Of a DNA stretch of 51,416 nt, positions 9,497-19,573 are shown in pieces. Source of the stretch: Chara braunii (Eukaryota > Streptophyta > Charophyceae > Charales > Characeae); NCBI GenBank assembly GCA_003427395.1, contig BFEA01000777.1:172195-223610 (forward strand), written 5' to 3'. Made by a program: the position numbers and the translations under genes. Numbering within the stretch: the first letter of the stretch is position 1; every line of letters starts with the position of its first letter. The notes under the pieces are model-generated. The model was not told the origin of the DNA. It did no database searches and saw only the letters and a program-made list of their open reading frames with translations.

Positions 9497-10666
9497 GTCA
9501 AGGCTCTTCTTCTTCGCCAACCAATCCCTTCCTCCTTATCTCCTCCCCTCTTATTCAAACAAGAAATAACAATAATAATGTTGAATGACTGAACCAGAAT
9601 CAGTGTCCGAATCCCACTTCTACTGCTGGCACAACATGAGGTCCACCATAGCCATGGCCACCCTTCCTCTTCCTCTTCACGTAAGCCGAGGCTATGGCGG
9701 ACTACTGAGGCTCTACCCTCCTGTCCAAAGGACAACGCAAAGCAGCTATGTCACTGCCCTCCTGTCCAAGGTCAACATCAGGCAGCTATGCCGCTGCCCA
9801 CTCAGCCACCATGCCTGACTCTGTCCCGAACTTCCTTGATGCAGCACTGCCCCCATTGGGGCCTTCCTGATGCAGCGCCTAGCAAGGAGCTGAAGATGGT
9901 GTCTACCATAGCCAGTAAGTGCCTCGCCACTCTCCTCCTTGGTCCCCTTCTCCCTCCTCCTACCGGTAGAGCTCCACCATAGCCAAGGTGGAAGCTCCCG
10001 GCTTCTTCCTCCCAGCAGCGCTGTAGTACCCAGCGCCACTCCAGCCAGTGCTCCAGCAGCGTGTCGCCAAACTTGCACACTGAAGAATGAGGCTGGGCTC
10101 TCTGCCTGGCCTCTTGATATAGCGGCCTACTTGCCTCCTGGGCGGTGACTTCCAGGCCGCTCGGCCTCCCCAAGCAACCGGTACTTCCTCCGTTTCGAAG
10201 GGAACCATCATTGCAGACCCTGATATTGCCCGTACAGGCTCTAGACTCAGACTGGTTGGACTGGTACCGGCCTAGACCTACCCTACCGCTACTGGACTCT
10301 AAAAATGCCAACTGAAGTGGGGTGCAGTTTCGGCCTACCTGCCTACTTGAGTGTTTTTCCGCAATCCCAAGGCCGCAGGGCCGCTAGCTTCGCCACTTGA
10401 GTGTTTTTCCCTGCTACAACCCTCAATGCCACGGCCACAGGTAAGTACCGGCCCTACGGGCCTGCCAAACAAGCAAGTACCCTTGCGGGTCACACACACA
10501 CTCATACCGACAAGCACTCAGACAGGCACGCAGGTCACAAGCACGCACACACAGACAGACTTAGAAAACACAGCAGAATGCGGGAATCTCAGCAATGCAT
10601 CCATTCCATCACCAGAACTTCAGAAATCAGCAGTGTTCTCAGTCTGTGTTATGACGGGTCATTATA

Positions 10667-10819
10667 GCAATGTATTTCTCCGTGTTCTAGCAGTGGATTC
10701 AGTCTCATTTGCACATCTGGAGAGTAGTCTCCACGTGCGCAAAAGACAAAAAAGATGGCAATGTATTTCTCCGTGTTCTAGCAGTGGATTCAGTCTCATT
10801 TGCACATTTGGAGAGTAGT
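10667..10819. repeat. 91-bp tandem duplication next to LTR A
   Basis: GCAATGTATTTCTCCG starts at 10667 and again at 10758. Both copies continue through GTGGATTCAGTCTCATTTG to GGAGAGTAGT. A diverged third piece (TGTATCTCCCCATGTTCC) occurs at about 10975-11020. The first copy directly abuts the end of LTR A, so it may be part of the target sequence. Confidence 0.75.
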
Positions 10820-11589
10820 GCAGCGAGGCCCTGCCAAAACGAAAACAACGGGCGGGACAAAAGCAAACCCGCGAAACGACAGAAAAAAGAAAGAAAAGGA
10901 AAGAAACGAACAAAAAGAAACTGGCAAAACGACAAAAAAAAAAGAAACGAAACAAACGAACAAAAGGGAACCTGTGTATCTCCCCATGTTCCAGAGGAGA
11001 ATTCAGTCTCATACGAAGGACTCAACCGGTGCATCTCCCCACGTCGCGGCACTGCACTGTGTACAACTGCGGCGCTCCCCGTTAGGCCCAAGACTGCCTG
11101 TCCCGCTCCGTTCCCAACACTGGATGCGGGTTCTCGCAGGAGCGTGACGCGAGACCCGCTATTCCCTTATAAGGGATAACGGAAAAAGGAAGAAAGAAAA
11201 GAAAATAAAACACAACGTCGCGAGACCATCTGCAGTCATCAGATTGATCTAGTATTAAAAGAACGACCTAGATACCTGGCATAGATGGTAAACACGACGT
11301 TCTACTCTCTCGTCCTTTTCCCTTTTCTCTTTCTCATCTTTTCTTTTGTTTTTCTTTCGGGTACCGACCGCGCGACGTGTGACTATCCCACAAGTTGACT
11401 AGAGGGATCTCGGCACGCAGTCCCTCTAGTTTCGCGTCCCTGGGTGAGCCCGACAGGCCGGTTGTGCTCTGTTGTACAGCAGGGCCCCGAGCCTGCGTGG
11501 ACCAATGAAAAGTCTAGTGGCGCACCCCTTCCTTTTACCAATGGAAGTGCCAGCTAGACCAGTACAAAAATAAGTTCCACATGAGGTAT
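10820..11589. other. Non-coding stretch with A-rich tract and three hairpins
   Basis: Bases 10835-10970 are an A/G-rich, AAACGA-like tract. Three inverted repeats follow: GCGGGTTCTCGC (11126) with GCGAGACCCGC (11149-11159), the palindrome TCCCTTATAAGGGA (11163-11176), and ACTAGAGGGA (11398) with TCCCTCTAGT (11421-11430). No gene or recognisable LTR is seen, although the 5' LTR of element B would be expected in this direction. Confidence 0.5.
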
Positions 11590-11740
11590 GCCTAGCACAC
11601 TGTGGAGGATTCTAAGCAGAGTGCCTGGTACACCGCGGAGGATTCTGAGCAGAGTGCCTGATACAGTGCGGAGGATTCTAAGCAGAGTATCTAGCACACT
11701 GCTGAGGATGCTGAGTCGAGTGCCTGGTACACTCCGGAGG
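11590..11740 (+). repeat. 33-bp minisatellite (about 4.6 units)
   Basis: Units start at 11590, 11623, 11656, 11689 and 11722 (partial) around GCCTGGTACACCGCGGAGG and ATTCTAAGCAGAGT. Because 33 is a multiple of three, one frame (11588-11824) reads as an 11-residue repeat resembling PGTPRRILSRV. There is no sign that it is expressed. It sits just upstream of gag of element B. Confidence 0.85.
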
Positions 11741-11820
11741 GTTGGGACACCGCACCCTCCGACACCAACCACTTTCCTTGTGCTAGAGCCAGGAAAGGAA
11801 AGGAGACTGCAGAGACAAGT

Positions 11821-13500
11821 TTGAGAGAGGAGAATTACAGAGGGTTAGGGAAGCAGTGGCCAACACAGAAAGGGCACTCCCTAGCAGCAGAACTAGCAGC
11901 AGACACTAGAGCCGACGTCGAGGCAGCCATGGCTATCGTGTCTACTATGTCACATGCCTCGTCTCTGGCCTCTTCCTCATGTGTCAGTCTGGGTGTGACC
12001 CAGCCTTTCGTTAATCAGTCTGTGCTGGCTTGCAGCTCAGGCAGAAGCAACCCACGTGAGATGAGGATTATGAGATTGCAGAAGCAAATGCACTCCACGC
12101 AAAGCTACAACGCTAGTTGCAGGAAGTAGAGGAGAGGAGAGAGCAAGCCACGAAGGCTAGATTAGGGGCAAGGATGCAAGAGCTACGCAGACTGAAGGCT
12201 ATAGTTGAGTCAACTTTTGACCCTATTGTTAGGTCCCTTTACAACTCTTTGTTGAGTGTGGTCGAAGCACAGGCCATGCAGCAGGAATTGTTGGTCGAGC
12301 TAGTAGCTGGCCAGAACCAGATTATGGCCGCGGTATTGGCGCCTCGATCTCCGGTGAGGCCACCACAAATTGTTGTAGCTCCCCCTACGGTTGCAGGTCC
12401 CACGATGACGCTGCCACCAGCGGGACCATCATATACCCCACAGTTTGGGATACCCATTTCAAGTCGATCAGCAGCACGTAGTTGTGGGCAAACTCCACTC
12501 TCTTCTTCTTTGCTTCCCTATTCAACGGCCACCGCCACAGGGCAGCCGCAGGTGCAGCAGCCTTTGCAACAGGGTCCGCCGCAGCAGCAAGTGCTGCTGC
12601 AGCATCAAATGTCGTCGCAGTGTCCTGTTCCATCGGTTTCAATCGATGCAGCAGGCACAGGGCGTTGTACACTCTATGCAGTGGACACCCAAGATACCCT
12701 TTCTAACTCCTAAACCCTTCTCTGGCGACAAGAGGAAGGAAGAGGACCAAGATACTTGGGTGAGGACTATGCTGACGAATGTGATGCAAGCTCACAAGGA
12801 CCGAGGAGGAAGTCATTGTCGTTGCATCCTTCCTAGAAGGATCAGCAACTAGATGGTTAAACGGGTTGGTGCAGCAGCAAGGCTACGGTCAGAACTTCGA
12901 TGGCTGGGCGCACGCCAGATCATTGGAGGACTTTGTACGGCTAGTCTACAACAGGTGGCATGACCCTCAAGGGGCTCAGAAGGGCACCGACTCGCTGGCC
13001 AGTCTGTGGGATGAAAGAAATATCGGAGGGTTCGTGAGGTAACAAATGTCCTGGGGCGACTGATCGTTGTCCCTGGCTTGATGTATGATCCGAAGGTACG
13101 CCTAAAAACTTATTTGCAATGTCTGCCTACAAACGTCAAAAATAAGTTGATCGATGAGGCCTCCATCGATATGCATGACTTCGCCTCTTTCAACAAGAAG
13201 GCCTTAAACATCGAGGCCAGACTTGGTAGAGCCCAGCAAGCAGCGAGCGATGAGAGGAAAAAGAAGCTTCCTCAAGATTGGAGGAAGAAGGGCGATTTCA
13301 TGTTCGTTGATCACGACCAAGCGACAGAGATTGAAGACTTCTCCAACCTTGGGGAAGAGACAGAGGTAGATGGGAGTGGAGAGACTTCAGAGGGTGGAGT
13401 ACTCCCTCCCATTAGGGAAAAGGCTATAAGGGGGTCGGTAAACAAAAGGGCAGCCGGCCCAAGGGTCGACAGGACCAAGGACCACCCATATGGGTGAAGC
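11821..13500 (+). pseudogene. Element B gag, frameshifted
   Basis: Fragments in three frames add up to a gag-like protein. The N-terminal part (11821-12129) is followed by a helical region (12117-12713) with KARLGARMQELRRLKAIVE and a long Pro/Gln-rich linker. After a frameshift the capsid start KPFSGDKRKEEDQDTWVR (about 12710-12760) matches KPFTGDKRGEDLDTWLR in element D. The frame then changes twice more before 13078-13497 (VRLKTYLQCLPTNVKNKLIDEASI, RAQQAASDERKKKLPQDW). At least three frameshifts separate the pieces, so no full-length product is possible. Confidence 0.8.
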
Positions 13501-14424
13501 TTGGTTTAGAATATGAAGTGTGGTGTGGCTGTGTTGCTCGTGGCGCGTGTCTGAATTGTGGGCAGTATGGGCACACAATGAGTCGTTGCAGGAGCAAGCG
13601 GGTCATAGGGAAGGTAGCATCTTCAATAGTGGTTGCTAGACCTTTCACCTCTGATGGTGCTGCTGCGAGCACCTCACAGGGAAACACTTTGAGCCAGAAG
13701 GAGTGTAAGTCGCTCTTACTCGTGCTGGAGTGGTTACCTTACCGTCTCCATTTCAGACGATGACCAAGGTTATGGATCCCTTTATCGCCCCGCAGACAGG
13801 TCCGGACCAATCGATGCTCTGTTCGATGGATGTGTCTGAGTTCTTAGAGGAGTTAGAAATTGAGTGGTTAGTGAAAGACCCTAGAGACTTTTGGACGATG
13901 TTAGACAAAGGTCCAAAGGGTGAGCATTTTGTGATCGAAGTCAATGTAGGTGGCAGAAAGCTTGGAGCCTTCGCAAACATCAGTTCTACGTGGAAGTTCA
14001 TCGGAATTTCATCAGTCGTGTTTGTATGGATAGGTTGCGCTTAGAGGACGTCTACCTTAGCCAACAAGCACTCCATGATAGTTAAGGATTATGTCAAGGA
14101 CAAGTTTGTAGCTTCTCCTATGGAAGAGGGGAACTGAGACATAAGATCTCGTTCCTGAAGAGTGATGAGCTGCCTTTTCATATGTTACTAGGAATGTACT
14201 ACCTCGAGGTTGCTAAGCCTCAATTCGACTAGAATAGGAAGGTGATGATTCACAAGTTGTCCAATGGAAGAACCATTAGACTGCAGAAATTAAGGCTAGC
14301 AGGCTAGTGGAGAACTATGGCTGCATGTGTGTGTCCTCCTTCTACAACTATTACTAGCAGAACCGCGAGGAGGGTATGCACCTAGTCTTTATCTCTGAGA
14401 AAGGGGAGGCCATTACAACACCCC
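13501..14424 (+). pseudogene. Element B zinc knuckle and protease remnant
   Basis: A complete CCHC zinc knuckle, CLNCGQYGHTMSRC, is readable near 13550-13590; such knuckles bind element RNA in nucleocapsid. Protease-linked sequence follows at 13760-14040 (FLEELEIEWLVKDPRDFWT, EHFVIEVNVGGRKLGAF). Where element D has YYDTCSTRNF this copy reads FANISSTWKF, so the catalytic Asp is lost. Frameshifts and stops follow (about 14041-14420). The sequence stops at the solo LTR insertion and resumes after 15738. Confidence 0.75.
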
Positions 14425-15733
14425 TGTTATGATCCCCGCCAATTTTGAAGTAAACATTCATGAGAAAGTACAACGTCGTCCAATTGCAAAAAGAAATGAA
14501 TGAACTTGAGAGAGGAGAGAGGGAAAGAAGAAGAAGAAGAACACGAAAGAAAGAAGAAGAAGAAGAAGAAGAAGAAGAAGAAGAAGACGATGTACACCAA
14601 CAAAGGCCAATGAGAATTCCCTTCTTCTTCACCAACCACTCTCCTCCTCATTATCTCAAACCCTCTTATTCAAACAAGGAATAATAATAATAATGTTAAA
14701 TGGCTGAACCAGAATCAATGTATGAATCCCTCTTCTACTGCAGGTATCACATGAGGTCCACCACAGCTATGACCACCCTTCTTCCTCCTTCCTCCAAGGT
14801 CGAGGTTATGGCGAACTACCAGGGCATTGCCCTGCTGTGCAAATGACAACACAAAGCAGCTCTAGCTCAGGCCGCCATGCATGACTCTGCCTCGAAGCTT
14901 CTTGGTGTAGCTCTACCCCAACTGTGGCCTTCCAGATGCAGCGCCCACCAAGGTGATGAAGATGGCATCCACCATAGCCAGGTAAGTACCTTTGGCGCGC
15001 CTCCTTCCTAGTCCTGAACTTCCTCTTTCTGTCCTTGCTCCTCCCCAACAGCGCAGCTCTGATGCTAGTGCTGCTCCAGCCAGCGCTCCAACGAGTGTGT
15101 CGCAAAACTTGCACACCGGCAATGAGGAGGAGCACTTCGCTCCTCCTTGGAGATATAGCGCCATGCTTGCCTCTTGGTGAGTGACTTCCTAGGCTGCGCG
15201 GCCTCCAAGCGACCGGTACCTCCTCCCATTCGGAGGGAAACATCATTGCAAAGTCTAATATTGTCGTACAGGCCCTAGACTCAGACGGGTTGGACTGGTA
15301 CCTGCATAGCCTACAACTACTGGGCCTCTAAAAATGCCAACTTTGTATTCTTCTGGTCGGCGTCCAGTACCCGACACATCTACCTCTACCCGGTGTGGTA
15401 CCGGCCTCCCTACTACTTGAGTGTTTTTCCGTTGCTTCAAGTGTTGCAGGCCTCCTTCCCCGTAACTTGCGTGCTTTCCCCGCTGCAACCCTCAATGCCA
15501 CGGCCAAAGGTAAGTACCGTCCCTTCGGGCCTTCCACACGGACAAGTACCCTCCCGGGTCACACACACCACTCAAACCGACAAGCACTCAGACAGGCATG
15601 CAGACCAGCAAGCATGTACACACTCAGACTTAGAAAACTTAGCAACAAGCGGGAAACTCAGCAAGGCATGCATTCCATTGGCAAAACTCATAAATCAGTT
15701 TGTATCTCAGTCCGTGTTTGGAAGGTCCTAACA
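14425..15733 (-). mobile_element. Solo LTR of family A inserted in element B
   Basis: It starts TGTTATGATCC and ends CCTAACA on the plus strand, and is flanked by ACCCC at 14420-14424 and 15734-15738, a 5-bp target duplication typical of Ty3/gypsy. It aligns along its length with the LTRs of element A. No internal element sequence is present, so it is a solo LTR, normally produced by recombination between the two LTRs of an inserted element. It interrupts the protease-RT linker of element B. A GAA-repeat tract at 14531-14587 lies inside it. It lacks the hAT-like insertion and serves as the near-empty site. Confidence 0.88.
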
Positions 15734-15738
15734 ACCCC

Positions 15739-16640
15739 AAAGATAGAAGCAGTGGTTGCTCAATATCCATTTTTGAGGAGCCTAGGGGTGTAAGGGAGGT
15801 TGTCCATGCAATAGAAGTTGTTCTGGGTAGTAAAGTACGTAGAGGACGGATATATACAACATGTCTCCTGTGGCGTTAGATGACCTCCGTCGCCAGCTCA
15901 AGGAGCTCACAGAGAAGGGTTGGATCCGTTCCTCCCCTTACAATGCGTTAGTCTTATACAACCCTAAGAAGGGAGGAACCTTAAGGATGTGCATTGACTA
16001 TAGGGACCTCATTGGCATCACCGTTAAGAACGAGAAGCCCCTACCATGCATCCACAACCTCTTGGATAGAGGGCAAGGACGTTGGTACTTCACCAAGATA
16101 GATCTGAAGTTCGAATACCATCAGATTGCCATTAGATCGGAGGATCACTACAAAACCGCTTTTGAGACCAGGTACGGTCTGTACGATTCTGTTGTGATGT
16201 CCTTTGGCTGATGCAATGCGCTTGGGACGTTCCAACACGCAATGAACCGGACCTTTCATGACTACTTAGACAAGTTTATCGTCGTGTACCTCGACGATAT
16301 CCTCATCTTTAGTACGACTGTAGAGGAGCATGCTGAGCACATCAAGACTATGTGAGGGTTCCTAAGACAGCTCCAGTACAAGGTTAACTTGGAAAATGAG
16401 AGTTCGATCGCACCAAAATCTTGTACTTGGGTCATGAGATTTCTACAGATGGTCTGAGGTTGAATGATGCAAAGGTGGCTAGCATACGTGATTGGCCCAA
16501 ACCTCAATCAATGACTGAGGTGAGGTCATTCTTAGGGATGACGGGCTACTGCCGCCCGTTTGTGAAAAACTTAGTACTATAGCTTCCCCTCTACCTGACA
16601 CCCCATGGGAGTGGACCAAAGAGTGTGAGGCAGCCTTCAG
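15739..16640 (+). pseudogene. Element B reverse transcriptase
   Basis: Pol resumes after the solo LTR with TTPKIEAVVAQYPF, then MSPVALDDLRRQLKELTEKGWIRSS, RMCIDYRDLIGITVKN, FTKIDLKFEYHQIAI and TAFETRYGLYDSVVMSFG at 15861-16211. A stop follows. The same frame continues CNALGTFQHAMNRTFHDYLDKF and VVYLDDILIF (about 16230-16320), so YLDD is retained. Several more stops and frameshifts come before SFLGMTGYCRPFVKN (about 16520-16580). No enzyme could be produced. Confidence 0.85.
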
Positions 16641-17160
16641 GAGATTGAAGTATGCCCTGACGCATTACGAAGTCCTCAAACTTTCGGATCTTGAACTGCC
16701 CTTTACAATGACTACAGACGCCAGCCAATATGCCATAGGCGCTGTCCTTGCGCAGAAGGAGGGGAAAATGTTGAGGTCGATCGAGCACATGAGCAAAAAG
16801 ATGCCATCTCAAAAACTAGCTAAGGGTACGTATGAGCGAGAGCTCTATGCCCTCTATAGAGCGCTGGGTTGTTGAAGGCATCATCTCCTAGGAAGACTCT
16901 TCTATGTGAGATCTGACCATGAGACGCTCCACTGGATTAACACACAACCCGTGCTCTGTAATGCACTCAAGAGGTGGATTGAAGTCATAAATATGTACGA
17001 CTTCAAGCTCGACCCTCTGAAGGGAGAGTATAACAAAGTGGCAAATACACTATCACGAAGGGCAGATTATCGTGTAGCGCTAGTGACGGAGCTTGGTATT
17101 TCGATCCATGGCGGAAGCCTATGGAGAAGATGTCGTTATGTCCGAGATCATGCACAAACT
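16641..17160 (+). pseudogene. Element B RNase H
   Basis: The frame at 16645-16875 reads RT-connection and RNase H sequence: HYEVLKLSDLELPF, TTDASQYAIGAVLAQKEGK, MSKKMPSQKLAKGTYERELYAL. After a stop the frame continues with VRSDHETLHWINTQ (16906-17163) and the tail EYNKVANTLSRRADY. The D/E/D catalytic pattern is recognisable. Element D lacks the corresponding middle part, so B preserves the ancestral form of this region better. Confidence 0.8.
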
Positions 17161-18544
17161 TGAGGCTAAAAACAAGGCCATATCATATGAGTTTATGCTG
17201 GTTGATGGCTTACTGTTCCTTTAGAAGACCGATAATAAAAGTTTGTGTGTTCCGTCTAGAGGGTCTTTGCGTAGTTTATTTCCATGAGAATGTCATGATG
17301 CAACCGGACACTTCGGATACAAAAAGACAGCAGCGAACTTAGTGCAGAAAGTTTGGTGGCCTGCGATGATGGAAGATGCAAAGAAGTACGTAGAGACTTG
17401 TCAAGTTTGTCAGGGTGACAAACCGCGAATGCAAGCACCACTTGGGCTTATCAAACCCTTGCCTATTCCTGCTTGCCCTGGCCAAAGTGTGTCCATGGAC
17501 TTCATGGATACTCTCGTGACCAGCAATAGCGGGAAACGGCAGATCTTCGCTATAGTGGACAGATTTAGTAAGTACGCAAGATTGATTGCCATGCTGGAAA
17601 CGGCTAAGACTGACCATGTAATCAAACTGATTATGGATAAAAGGGTGTGAGACTTCGGTCTCCTGAAGTCCATAGTTAGTGACAAGGATGCCAGATTTAC
17701 AAAGGACCTGGGACAAAGTACAGCCCAACAGATGGGCACCCAACTGCAAATGACAGCAGGGAACCACCCTGGGTGAAATGGCCAGGCCAAATAGATGAAC
17801 CGGGTAGTGCAGCACTTACTCCAGCATTATATTAAGCCGAGCCAGGATGACTGGGATGTGAAATTACCTCTCATCGCCAGCCTGTACAACAACGTTGTGC
17901 ATAGCACTACCGGAATGACTCCCAACCAGCTTCATCTTCATTGGAAGCCTAGATCTGCTCTTGACTTTCTGTTGCGCAAGAATCAGCCTACCGCAGCTGC
18001 TGCAGCAGGCTGTCGAGCACATCAAGAAGGCTCAGGATGCCATAGTTGCATCTGAGAACAGACACAGATGACCATCAACATTTCAAGTAGGTGAACGAGT
18101 CTCGGTTAAGTCATCTGAGTTGGGACAGGAGTTGGAATCTCTCATAAACTAATGCAACAGTACTTTGGATCCTGGGAAGTTATGGATACACTAGGAGATC
18201 AACCAGATGGTCCATCATACGTCATTCGCATCCCTGGTCACCTCCACACACACCCTGTTTTTCATGCATCCAATCTGGCACCTTTCGTTGAAGCTAATCA
18301 GTTTCCCTCCAAGTGATCAATGCTGCCCCCAACCATGGACAGACACGTCGACATTGATGACATTGTTGAGAACAAGCTGATCACCCAAGCCTCCAGGCAA
18401 GGGACGCCCTCCGAAACTGCAGATGCAGTATCGAGTGTGGTTCCTAAAGAAGATCGGTGGTTCACAACAGAAGAGTTAATGAAGACTATTCCACATATTA
18501 TAAGTTATGAAAAAAAATTGAAAGGGAAGCAGCCCACGGTATAA
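17161..18544 (+). pseudogene. Element B integrase
   Basis: The zinc domain is readable around 17290-17420 (ECHDA, HFGYKKTAAN, VETCQVCQG). The core follows at 17342-17650: SVSMDFMDTLVTSNSGKRQI, IVDRFSKYARLIAM, then SIVSDKDARFTKD after a stop. Where element D has HPESNSQAEQLNR this copy reads a stop and AK followed by a second stop, so the catalytic Glu is lost. The C-terminal part (17795-18544) includes HYIKPSQDDWDVKLPLIASLYN and TMDRHVDIDDIVENKLI, then VPKEDRWFTTEELMKTIPHI, resembling the D tail. The frame ends at 18544, 36 bases before the LTR. Confidence 0.82.
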
Positions 18545-18580
18545 GGACTTCTCAGGGGACTATTGACGTTGAGGAGGGAG

Positions 18581-19573
18581 TGCGAGGCTTTCTACCCTCG
18601 GCATACCTGCGTAAGACCTCTGCAGAGGACGTATGCCCGCCCTAAGTGAAGGCGGGCCCTTGAATCCCAATGAGCCCCGAAGTCATCAATGTTTGCAAAT
18701 CTTGGTGGGCACCAGACAATTGCCATGCGACAGTTGGTAACATCCGCCTCGCTCGTGAGAATCAGAAATATCTGTGAGCCTTCCACGCTCTTCCAGCAAC
18801 GTGGTGGAAGCAAGGAACACCGTACGTTTGTCTGGACGGTTGGGCATGCCTAACCAATTCGGCCCCAGGCCAGTTTCGGAACAGGCCTGGGCACAGACAC
18901 TATGGCCAAGAGGCAGAGAGCAGGCAGCGCGCCCGCACTTTAGATATAGGAAAGCGTCCGGCCTTGGGGGGCATTCGGGCAAGAAGCCAGTGATGCGACA
19001 ACGCTGCTACTTCAAGCGCTCGATCGCTAGCACTGGCTTTGGGGCTTGTGCGCGTGTGTGGAAGCGAAGGCTAGGGGGCGCTGCATTATGGCAGCGCCAT
19101 AGCTCAACCCTCCATAGTCGGGTTGAGCTTGGACTTAGCTAGCGAAGATGGTGGTGGTCTTCGTGTATGAGGAAGAAGACGTGGGTGAAGAAGTCCAGGG
19201 TGAGAGAGAGAGAGAGATGAGGATGGTGATGTGAGAGCACATACCTGGTCTTGACTATGGTCTACACGGTCGACATTTGCATGTACTTCGATTGCTGCTG
19301 CTGACGTCAACAAGTTACTTGTCATTTCATTGCACATAATGTAACCGTAGGATAGTAGACTAGGCGTTGAGCGCCAATAGGAGGAACAACTACAATTGCC
19401 TTGTTGGTGGTGGCGAGAATATGGTTTCATTGACAATTGAGTTCGATGCTTTGGTTCTCCTTCGGCGTAATATCAGTGCAATTCTGGTTTCTGGACAGCA
19501 TTCGACTACCTGGCTTTTGATGTGATTTGCAATCTGGAAATTTTTCATTTCGTTGTTGCTCATTTTTCTTGCA
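18581..19573 (+). repeat. 3' LTR of element B (family B/D)
   Basis: A purine tract GAGGAGGGAG precedes the LTR start TGCGAGGC. The end is placed at TTTTTCTTGCA by comparison with 37026-37944, which shares CGCCCTAAGTGAAGGC, ACATACCTGGT, TGACGTCA and GAGCGCCA. Two adjacent hairpins lie inside: GGCGCTGC with GCAGCGCC (19077-19098) and AGCTCAACCC with GGGTTGAGCT (19101-19129). The right end is the least certain boundary. Confidence 0.7.

Larger units (their letters stand above)
1..10666 (-). mobile_element. LTR retrotransposon A (Ty3/gypsy, chromovirus-like), partial
   Basis: On the minus strand the order is 5' LTR (7895-10666), primer-binding site, leader, gag, protease, RT, RNase H, integrase, polypurine tract, 3' LTR (1-812, cut by the window edge). 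RT before integrase is the Ty3/gypsy order. The integrase ends in a chromodomain-like tail, as in chromoviruses. Few lesions are visible: two in-frame stops in gag, one in RT, a frameshift around RNase H and breaks in integrase. It is the best preserved element here. Its 5' LTR hosts a later DNA-transposon insertion. The left target-site duplication lies outside the window, so insertion ends cannot be confirmed. Confidence 0.9.
7895..10666 (-). repeat. 5' LTR of element A, interrupted
   Basis: On the plus strand it begins TGTTACGATCC next to the primer site and ends ATTATA at 10666, where the 3' LTR has ATTACA. Removing the nested element and one target copy leaves about 1333 bp, close to the 1309-bp solo LTR at 14425-15733. 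The 38-bp segment present in the other two copies is absent, with one GCCAACT repeat left at the junction. The LTR carries promoter and polyadenylation functions in intact elements; no specific motif is called here. Confidence 0.85.
11821..19573 (+). mobile_element. LTR retrotransposon B (Ty3/gypsy), degenerate, no 5' LTR seen
   Basis: Plus-strand order is gag, zinc knuckle, protease, RT, RNase H, integrase, polypurine tract, 3' LTR. It belongs to the same family as element D: protein frames and LTR start (TGCGAGGC) agree. Many stops and frameshifts are present and a solo LTR of family A splits it. No 5' LTR or primer site is seen between 10667 and 11820, so it is 5'-truncated, or its 5' end lies beyond element A. 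Confidence 0.85.
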
